From the NCBI RefSeq assembly GCF_013410545.1, contig NZ_JACCFV010000001.1:186001-250000 (forward strand): 64,000 bases of DNA, in the 5' to 3' direction. The notes under the pieces are model-generated. The model was not told where the DNA came from and searched no databases. It was given only the letters and a program-made list of their open reading frames with translations. Positions 57,746 to 64,000 of this stretch are shown here, piece after piece; position 1 is the first letter of the stretch; every line of letters begins with the position of its first letter. The position numbers and the translations under genes are program-made. This DNA is from Pseudoclavibacter chungangensis (GTDB taxonomy: Bacteria > Actinomycetota > Actinomycetes > Actinomycetales > Microbacteriaceae).

Positions 57746-57915
57746 GGGTCCCTCCGTTCGTGGTGTGGGTCGGCGTCGAGGATATCGCCGACCCGCCGGA
57801 ACACTCATCGATCGGTCGGCTCCCACTCGTGCGGACGACCGGAAGCGGGTCTATCGTGGTGCGGCATCGGGCGAGCCGCGCGCGGAGCCACGCGGTCCGT
57901 CGGTGAGGAGGAACG

Positions 57916-60906
57916 ATGCACGAGGAGTCGGCGACACCCGGGCGGGCGACGGCGAGCGGACCCACGGACGTGGCTGGCTCGGTGCCCCCGAGACCAGGGT
58001 TCGTTCGAGATCTGCGCACCTGTCGGACCTGGGACCTCGCCGAGGTCGGTGGCAAGGCCGTCGGCCTTGGCGAACTCGCCGCCGCGGGGGCACCGGTCGC
58101 GGAGGGGGTCGTCGTGACGACCGCGGCCTACCGAGCGGCGATCGAGCCCGTTCGGTCTCGGCTCGAGGCCCTCCTGTCCGAACTCGAGCGGACCGAGGCG
58201 CAGACGCCCGGCCCGGCGCGGCCCGAGGCGAAGCGGCCCGAGCCGGAAACGCCCGAACCGGCGCGGCCCGAGGCGAACCGGCCCGACTGCGATGCACACG
58301 GGGGCGGCCCGCCCGCAGATCGCACGCGACGAACGACCGGACCGACGGTCGGGGCGACGAGCCCCGCGTCCGCGACAGCGGATCGCATCCGACACCTCGT
58401 CCTCGACGCCGCCGTCCCACCCGCGCTGACCGCCGAGCTCTCGGTCGCGGTGGAGCGGCTCGGCGGCCCCTTCGCCGTCCGCTCCTCGGCCACGGCCGAG
58501 GACCTCGCCGACGCGAGCTTCGCCGGGCAGCAGGACACGTTCCTGGGCGTGGACGCGGCCGACGTGCCGAACGCGGTCCGGCGCTGCTGGGCGTCCCTGT
58601 GGACCGACCGGGCGATCGACTACCGGCGCCGACACGGCATCGACCCGAACGACGTGTCGCTCGCCGTGGTCGTCCAACGCCTCGTGCCCGCGGTGGCCGC
58701 CGGCGTCGTGTTCACCGCCGATCCGTCGACGGGACGACGCGACCGCAGTGTCGTCTCGGCGGCGTGGGGGCTCGGGGAGGCCGTCGTCTCGGCACAGGTG
58801 CAGACCGACGACCTCGTGGTCGGTGACGGCCGCGTCCTCGACCGCCGGACGGGCGACAAGGTCGTCCGGACGGTTCGCACCGGCGACGGCACGGCGCTCG
58901 AACCGGTGCCGGACGACCGGCGACGGGCTCCGGTGCTGAGCGATGCCCGGGCACTCGAACTGGTGGCCCTGGCCGAGCGCGTCGCCCGCGACCGCGGCCG
59001 ACCCCAGGACATCGAATGGGCACTCGACGGCTCGGGCCGCATCGTGCTCGTGCAGGCACGCCCCATCACCGCGCTCCCACCCGCACCCGGCCCCGTCCCG
59101 ACGACGTGGCCCGTGCACGAGCGTGGCACGATGTACGTTCGCGCATCGATCGTCGAGCAGATGCCCACGCCCCTGAGCCCGCTCTTCGCCGACCTCGTCG
59201 CGACGGCCGTCCCCGAGGGCCTGCGACGCATGATCGCCGATTCCACGGGACGCCTCGACGTCATCGAACCCGACGGGATGACGTTCCCCACCGTGAACGG
59301 CTACGCCTACTACGCCTACACGGCCGCCCAGCTGTGGCGCATGATGGCGCTGCTCCCCGCCGTGCTGCGAACCACACGATCCGCGCGGACGACGCCCGAC
59401 CCGCCGGGTGTCGAGCGCTGGCGGACGGTCGCGCACCCCGCCTATGCGGCCGTCGCCGCGCGCGCGAACGAGACCGATCCCGCGACGCAGGACGCCCGCG
59501 CGCTCGTGGCGCTCGTCGACGAGCTCGTGCTCGCCTGCTGCGAGTACTACGCCTCGGTGCAGGAGGTGCTGCCCTCGGTCGCCATGGCCGAGAACCTGTT
59601 CACGTGGTTCGTGCGGGCGGTCGGGAGGCCCGGTGACCCCGCGCCCGACGTCTTCCTGCTCGGCGGGGACTCGGCACCGATCCGGGCGGAGCGCGACCTC
59701 TTCGAACTCGCCCGCTGGGTGCGCGGCCACGACGACCTCCGCCGGGTCGTCGCGGCGGGCGACGCGCTCCCGCCTGACGGCGCCCGACCCGAGGGGGTGA
59801 GCGCCGAGGACTGGGCGGCCTTCACGGAACGCTTCCGGGCCCACCTCGCGCGCTACGGGCACGCGGTGTTCGACCTCGACCTCATGAACCCGGTCGCGGC
59901 GGACGATCCCGCGCCCGTCCTCGACTCGCTCCGGTACTCCGTGCGCGGTGGGGGACAGGACCCACGCGAGCGTCGCGAACACCTGCGATCCGTCGCCGAC
60001 GAGGCCGCCGAGACCGTCCGACGGCGGTTGCGGCCGATGCTGCGGCGACCCTTCGATCGGTACCTCGAACGCGCGCGACGACTCGGCCCGGTGCGTGAGG
60101 ACGCACTGGCCGACGTCGGACTCGCCTGGCTCGCCGCCCGCCGCGCGCTGCGGACCCTCGGGCAGCGACTCACCGAGGCGGGAGCGATCGTGGAGCCCGA
60201 CGACGTGTACTGGCTCCGCCGCGACGAACTCGCGCGGGCGGCGGCCGATCTCGATGCGGGCCGCACCCCACCCGAACGGCACGCACTCGTCGCGGAGCGT
60301 CGGACCGTCTGGCGCGGCCAGGCGCTCGCGACGCCGCCGGGGATCCTGCCCGACCACTCGATCTGGCACGTGTTCGATCGCGTGATGCCCACGGTCGGTA
60401 CCGATGACGGCGCGACACTGCGCGGCACGGCGTCGAGCGGTGGTATCGTGACCGCGACCGCCCGGGTCGTGCACGGTCCCGCCGACTTCGCCGCGCTCCT
60501 GCCCGGAGAGGTGCTCGTCGCCGCCATCACGACACCCGCCTGGACGCCGCTGTTCGCGCGCGCGGCGGGCGTCGTGACCGATGTCGGCGGGCCGCTCAGC
60601 CACTCCTCGATCGTCGCTCGCGAGTACGGTGTCCCCGCCGTCCTCGGGACGGGAACGGCCACCTCACGGATCCGGACGGGGGACCGCATCACCGTCGACG
60701 GGCGGAGCGGGTCGGTGTCGTGGGCGTCGGACGAGGAGTCCGTTCCGGCATCGTCCGAGGAACGTGTCGGTGACGCGGCGGCGACGTCCGTCGATCCGAC
60801 CACGCGACGTCGACGTGCGGTGCTCGTGGTCGCCGGTGGCGTGCTCGCGGCGGGGGCCCTCATCGGGATCGTCGCCGCCGTGCGTTCCGCGTCGCGGCCG
60901 CGCTGA
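57916..60906 (+). CDS. PEP-synthase/rifampicin phosphotransferase-like enzyme with C-terminal membrane anchor
   Basis: A 996-residue protein with the RPH/PEP-synthase domain order. The ATP-grasp part shows VGGKAVGLGELAAAGAPV, GPFAVRSSATAEDLADASFAGQQDTFL and DIEWALDGSGRIVLVQARPI. A central domain starts near residue 400. The swivelling phosphohistidine domain has His896 in GGPLSHSSIVAREYGVPAVLG. Residues 94-155 are a Pro/Arg/Glu repeat insert (ARPEAKRPE type) inside the ATP-grasp half. After the His domain an RRRR stretch and a single hydrophobic helix (969-989) follow, which known RPH enzymes lack. RPH phosphorylates rifamycins; the true substrate is open. Confidence 0.85.
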   Translation: MHEESATPGRATASGPTDVAGSVPPRPGFVRDLRTCRTWDLAEVGGKAVGLGELAAAGAPVAEGVVVTTAAYRAAIEPVRSRLEALLSELERTEAQTPGPARPEAKRPEPETPEPARPEANRPDCDAHGGGPPADRTRRTTGPTVGATSPASATADRIRHLVLDAAVPPALTAELSVAVERLGGPFAVRSSATAEDLADASFAGQQDTFLGVDAADVPNAVRRCWASLWTDRAIDYRRRHGIDPNDVSLAVVVQRLVPAVAAGVVFTADPSTGRRDRSVVSAAWGLGEAVVSAQVQTDDLVVGDGRVLDRRTGDKVVRTVRTGDGTALEPVPDDRRRAPVLSDARALELVALAERVARDRGRPQDIEWALDGSGRIVLVQARPITALPPAPGPVPTTWPVHERGTMYVRASIVEQMPTPLSPLFADLVATAVPEGLRRMIADSTGRLDVIEPDGMTFPTVNGYAYYAYTAAQLWRMMALLPAVLRTTRSARTTPDPPGVERWRTVAHPAYAAVAARANETDPATQDARALVALVDELVLACCEYYASVQEVLPSVAMAENLFTWFVRAVGRPGDPAPDVFLLGGDSAPIRAERDLFELARWVRGHDDLRRVVAAGDALPPDGARPEGVSAEDWAAFTERFRAHLARYGHAVFDLDLMNPVAADDPAPVLDSLRYSVRGGGQDPRERREHLRSVADEAAETVRRRLRPMLRRPFDRYLERARRLGPVREDALADVGLAWLAARRALRTLGQRLTEAGAIVEPDDVYWLRRDELARAAADLDAGRTPPERHALVAERRTVWRGQALATPPGILPDHSIWHVFDRVMPTVGTDDGATLRGTASSGGIVTATARVVHGPADFAALLPGEVLVAAITTPAWTPLFARAAGVVTDVGGPLSHSSIVAREYGVPAVLGTGTATSRIRTGDRITVDGRSGSVSWASDEESVPASSEERVGDAAATSVDPTTRRRRAVLVVAGGVLAAGALIGIVAAVRSASRPR

Positions 60907-60932
60907 CGGAAGCGCGGCCGAACCGCGCACGG

Positions 60933-62153
60933 TCATCGGCCGAGCAGGTCCTCGTCGCTCGTGCGCACGTCGACACCCGGCGCGAACCGGTACGGCGCCG
61001 CGACGATGAGCTCACCGAGGTGACGCCGCAGGCGGCTGATCTCGGCCCGCACCGTGACGTCGTGCTCCGGTGTGCCGTACATGATCGCGCTCAACTCCGG
61101 CGCCGTGAGGCCCGCCGGGTGCTGCGCGAGCAGCACGAGGATCTCGCCCTGCCGCGGCGTCACGAACGCGCGACGCCGGTGCCCCGCCGAATCGAGCACG
61201 ATCGTCGTGCCCTGCGGTCCCGGGCGCAGGGCCACGCTCGCGAGGCCGGGCGTCCCGAGCCCCGCCGTACCGGACACCGCGACCGCGAGCCAGCCGTCGC
61301 CGAGCCGCTCGACCTCGACGTCGCCGAGCGGGGGAAGCCACGTCGGCCCGGGCGTGAGACCGTCGGGCAGGGTGATGCGTGCGCGGACGTCGACCTCGTT
61401 CGCCTCGGCGACCCAACCGGCCTCGTCGACGACGGCCCAGGGACCCGCGACACCGCGGGTCGCCGCGAAGGCGGCCGCCCGCAGCGCACCCAGGTGGGTC
61501 CGGTGCGCGAGGCCGAGTTCGAGCCCGGCCGTACGCGCGAGGGAGGACACGAGCGACAGGAGCGCCGGGTGGCCGTGGTCGAGTTCGGCCGACAGGTCGA
61601 TCGCCCCGAGCACCGCGCCCGTGCGCGGATCCCGGACAGGCGCGGCCGCACAGCTCCACCCGTGCTGTTCGACGAGGAAGTGCTCGGCACCGTGCACCTG
61701 CACGGGGCGACGCGTCGCGAGCGCCGTGCCGATCGCGTTCGTCCCCATGTGCGTCTCGTTCCACAGCGCACCGGAGCGGAAGCCGATACCGTCCGCGAGC
61801 GTGCGCAGGCGACCCGCCGACTCCCGCGCGAGCACGCGACCCTCCGCGTCGCTCACGACGACGAGCGCGTCGAAGCCCTCGACGAGCGGCTCGACGTGCG
61901 GCATGAGGCGGGGCAGCAGCTCGACGAGCTCGGACGGGTCGGACTTCCGCACGCGCGATTGTGCGACGGGGCCGCGGCGGTCGGGCCGCAGGCCGCGCGT
62001 GCGAAGGCGCTGCCACGACTCGGCGATGATCGGTCGCGGATGCGCGGGCGCCTGCCGACCCGCGAACGTCGCCTCGTGGATCCGCTCGAGGAGCGACTCG
62101 TACGCCGAACGCCCGTCGCCCACGACGAGCGCGGGCTCGACGTCATCGCTCAC
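60933..62153 (-). CDS. GAF domain-containing helix-turn-helix regulator
   Basis: A 406-residue regulator. The N-terminal part resembles AcoR-type activators: PIIAESWQRLRTRGLRPD, then a GAF domain with GFRSGALWNETHMGTNAIGTALATRRPVQVHGAEHF and CAAAPVRDPRTGAVLGAIDLS. It lacks the AAA+ sigma-54 domain. The C-terminus is a winged helix of a different type (FVTPRQGEILVLLAQHPAGLT and RAEISRLRRHLGELI). GTG 62153 follows GGAGG by six bases. Its divergent partner is an acetoin/diacetyl reductase, which it probably regulates. Confidence 0.87.
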   Translation of the reverse strand: MSDDVEPALVVGDGRSAYESLLERIHEATFAGRQAPAHPRPIIAESWQRLRTRGLRPDRRGPVAQSRVRKSDPSELVELLPRLMPHVEPLVEGFDALVVVSDAEGRVLARESAGRLRTLADGIGFRSGALWNETHMGTNAIGTALATRRPVQVHGAEHFLVEQHGWSCAAAPVRDPRTGAVLGAIDLSAELDHGHPALLSLVSSLARTAGLELGLAHRTHLGALRAAAFAATRGVAGPWAVVDEAGWVAEANEVDVRARITLPDGLTPGPTWLPPLGDVEVERLGDGWLAVAVSGTAGLGTPGLASVALRPGPQGTTIVLDSAGHRRRAFVTPRQGEILVLLAQHPAGLTAPELSAIMYGTPEHDVTVRAEISRLRRHLGELIVAAPYRFAPGVDVRTSDEDLLGR

Positions 62154-62395
62154 GTGCAACCTCCGGAGTGCGTTCGGTTCGCCGACACCAGTCAAGCACT
62201 GCGCGGCCCCGCCCGCGAGTCCCGCGTGCAAGACGTTGCGGAGGGTTGCTCGCGCCGCGCGCCCCGCCGTTCCGGGCCGCGTCCGGGCCGTCGGGTCACG
62301 TCGCCGCCACGGGCCCCGGATCGGACTACCGTCGGCAACGTCCGGCGCTCCACGAGGGCGCCGTGAACACGACAGCAACGAAGCAAGGAGCAGGA

Positions 62396-63178
62396 ATGTC
62401 GGACACACGCGTCGCACTCGTCACCGGATCGGGTCAGGGTATCGGCCGGGGCATCGCCCTCAAGCTGGCGTCGGACGGATTCGACATCGCCGTCGCCGAC
62501 CTCCCCTTCCAGGAGGAGAAGGCCGCGGGCGTCGTGAAGGAGATCGAGGCGCTCGGCCGCAAGGCGTTCTTCACGCCCGTCGACGTGAGCGACAAGACCC
62601 AGATCGAGGCAGCCGTCGCGGCGACCGTCGACACGCTCGGTGGCTTCGACGTCATCGTCAACAACGCCGGCATCGCGCAGATCAAGCCGTTCCTCGACAT
62701 CACCGAGGAGGACCTCGACAAGATCTTCAAGATCAACGTCAACTCGGTCGTCTTCGGCACGCAGGCCGCCGCGAAGTCGTTCATCGAGCGTGGCGTCAAG
62801 GGCCGCATCATCTCGGCCGCGTCGATCGCGTCCATCAAGGGCTTCCCCATCCTCGGCGCCTACTCGGCCTCGAAGTTCGCGGTGCGCGGCTTCACGCAGG
62901 TCGCGGCGCAGGAGCTCGCGCCCAAGGGCATCACGGTCAACGCCTACGCCCCCGGCATCGTCGGTACGGGCATGTGGGACCTCATCGACAAGGAGCTCTC
63001 GAAGATCAACGGCAAGCCCGTCGGTCAGAACCTCAAGGAGAACGTGGACTCGATCGCGCTCGGTCGCATCGAGACGCCGGACGACGTCGCGGGTGTCGTG
63101 TCGTTCTTCGCGAGCGAGAACGCCGACTACGTCACGGGCCAGGTGCTGCTCGTCGACGGCGGCATGCTTTACAACTGA
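62396..63178 (+). CDS. Acetoin/diacetyl reductase (2,3-butanediol dehydrogenase, SDR family)
   Basis: A 260-residue SDR of the BudC group. TGSGQGIGRGIALKLASDGF is the cofactor site, VNNAGIAQIKPFLDIT matches acetoin reductases, the catalytic residues are the serine in ISAASIAS and YSASKFAVRGFTQ. QNLKENVDSIALGRIETPDDVAG is the BudC-like C-terminal segment. It interconverts diacetyl, acetoin and 2,3-butanediol with NADH. AAGGAG lies eight bases before the ATG. The 242-bp gap to the divergent GAF regulator holds both promoters. Confidence 0.9.
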   Translation: MSDTRVALVTGSGQGIGRGIALKLASDGFDIAVADLPFQEEKAAGVVKEIEALGRKAFFTPVDVSDKTQIEAAVAATVDTLGGFDVIVNNAGIAQIKPFLDITEEDLDKIFKINVNSVVFGTQAAAKSFIERGVKGRIISAASIASIKGFPILGAYSASKFAVRGFTQVAAQELAPKGITVNAYAPGIVGTGMWDLIDKELSKINGKPVGQNLKENVDSIALGRIETPDDVAGVVSFFASENADYVTGQVLLVDGGMLYN

Positions 63179-63210
63179 TCGTCGCGCCCGGCACGACCCG
63201 GGCACGCACA

Positions 63211-63252
63211 CGACGGCGGCCCACCCGAAGCTGAGCGGGTGGCCCGCCGTCG
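63211..63252. terminator. Terminator-like hairpin between convergent reductase and aldolase genes
   Basis: CGACGGCGGCCCACCC (63211-63226) pairs with 63237-63252 with one mismatch and a 10-base loop. It lies 32 bases after the reductase stop and 14 bases beyond the aldolase stop. The palindrome family is absent here. Confidence 0.7.
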
Positions 63253-63265
63253 TCGTGTCGAAGGC

Positions 63266-64000
63266 TCAGGCGGGCTGCGATGCCGCGTCGCGGGCGGCCG
63301 CCACGAGTTCGTCGACGAACGCGGGCGTCGTGTCCCACGCGCACAGGAACCGGGCCATGCCCTCGGCCCCCGGCCAGTCGTGGAACGCGAAGCGCTCGTG
63401 CAGCGCGAGCCGGACGGCGTCGGGCAGCACGGGGAAGACGCCGTTCGCCTGCACCGCGAGCGGGAGCGCCACGCCGGGGATCGTCGCGAGGCCCGCAGCG
63501 AGCCGCTGCGCCATCGCGTTCGCGTCACCCGCGCAGCGCAGCCAGAGGTCGTCGTCGAGGAGCGCGAGCAACTGGGCCGAGAGGTAGCGGGCCTTCGAGG
63601 CGAGCTGCAGGTCGATCTTCTGCAGGTACTCGATCCCGGGTGCCGCATCCGGATCGAGCACGACGATCGCCTCCGCGCCGAGCGCACCGTTCTTCGTGCC
63701 ACCGAGGCTCAGGACGTCGACGCCGACGTCGCGCGTGAGTGCCGCGAGCGGCACGTCGAAGAACGCGGCCGCGTTCGCGAGCCGTGAGCCGTCGACGTGC
63801 ACGCGCAGCCCGTGCTCGTGCGCGATGCCGGTGAGGGCGGCGAGCTCGTCGGGGGAGTATGCGGTGCCGAGCTCGGTCGATTCCGTGAGGCTCACGACGG
63901 CGGGCAGCGCCGTGTGCACGTCGTGGCGGCCGCGGAGCACCGCGAGGACGTCGTCGGGCCGCAGCTTGCCGTCCGCCGTCGGGACGTCGATGAGCTTGAG
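63266..64000 (-). CDS. Threonine aldolase family protein, C-terminal two thirds (cut by window edge)
   Basis: A PLP enzyme of the low-specificity L-threonine aldolase / beta-eliminating lyase family. The frame stays open to base 64000 (LKLIDVPTADGKLRPDDVL), so the N-terminus lies outside. Visible are SLTESTELGTAYSPDELAAL, HVDGSRLANAAAF (the PLP-stacking aspartate) and the PLP lysine in DVLSLGGTKNGALGAEAI. It cleaves threonine to glycine and acetaldehyde. It is convergent with the acetoin reductase. Confidence 0.9.
   Translation of the reverse strand, partial: LKLIDVPTADGKLRPDDVLAVLRGRHDVHTALPAVVSLTESTELGTAYSPDELAALTGIAHEHGLRVHVDGSRLANAAAFFDVPLAALTRDVGVDVLSLGGTKNGALGAEAIVVLDPDAAPGIEYLQKIDLQLASKARYLSAQLLALLDDDLWLRCAGDANAMAQRLAAGLATIPGVALPLAVQANGVFPVLPDAVRLALHERFAFHDWPGAEGMARFLCAWDTTPAFVDELVAAARDAASQPA

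Overview
The window is a very GC-rich, gene-dense stretch of what looks like an actinobacterial chromosome, probably of the order Micrococcales (Microbacteriaceae-like). This placement is inferred from the strong G/C third-position bias, frequent GTG starts, ATGA stop/start overlaps in operons, a Lhr-type giant helicase, an Nei2-type glycosylase and a PspC-only protein. No rRNA, tRNA, phage, insertion sequence or CRISPR array was seen. The window starts inside an aldehyde dehydrogenase gene and ends inside a threonine aldolase gene.

Layout. 1-10.3 kb: end of a succinate-semialdehyde dehydrogenase, a MarR/quinone-oxidoreductase divergent pair, DNA repair and helicase genes (nei, lhr), an MFS exporter and a PspC protein. 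10.9-18.1 kb: a dipeptide-type ABC transporter operon (binding protein, two permeases, fused double ATPase) divergent from an M19 dipeptidase. 18.4-25.1 kb: an SDR, then a LysR-flanked operon of aminotransferase, M20 peptidase (in-frame TAG) and MFS transporter (frameshift). 25.2-26.5 kb: a serine esterase and a NUDIX-like protein. 26.9-31.8 kb: a LysR regulator with class III transaminase, succinate-semialdehyde dehydrogenase and alanine dehydrogenase, which together form a plausible GABA (omega-amino acid) route. 31.9-40.3 kb: a frameshifted pirin, a uracil/xanthine permease, a YyaL-type protein, an HdeD-like membrane protein, an EVE-domain protein, a stand-alone TrpF and a GNAT acetyltransferase.

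40.6-56.9 kb: a coherent hydroxyproline/proline-derivative catabolic island. It holds an ornithine-cyclodeaminase-family reductase and one proline-racemase-family enzyme, a divergent GntR regulator, an SRPBCC protein, a complete branched-chain-type ABC transporter (livKHMGF), a three-subunit FAD/[2Fe-2S] dehydrogenase, a DapA-family deaminase, a second racemase-family enzyme and an aldehyde dehydrogenase. Read as a pathway: uptake, 4-hydroxyproline epimerisation, D-hydroxyproline oxidation, deamination to 2-oxoglutarate semialdehyde, oxidation to 2-oxoglutarate. 57-64 kb: an alpha/beta hydrolase, a rifampicin-phosphotransferase-like PEP enzyme with a C-terminal membrane anchor, a GAF-HTH regulator divergent from an acetoin/diacetyl reductase, and the threonine aldolase.

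The most unusual feature is a family of nine near-identical long palindromes (up to 30-bp perfect arms around the core GTTGTTGCTACCGGG), all intergenic and all beyond gene 3' ends. At six of the seven loci they sit beside unrelated short tandem arrays (unit lengths 7, 15, 18, 24 and 36 bp, among others). Three genes carry single disrupting lesions, which may be real pseudogenisation or sequence errors.
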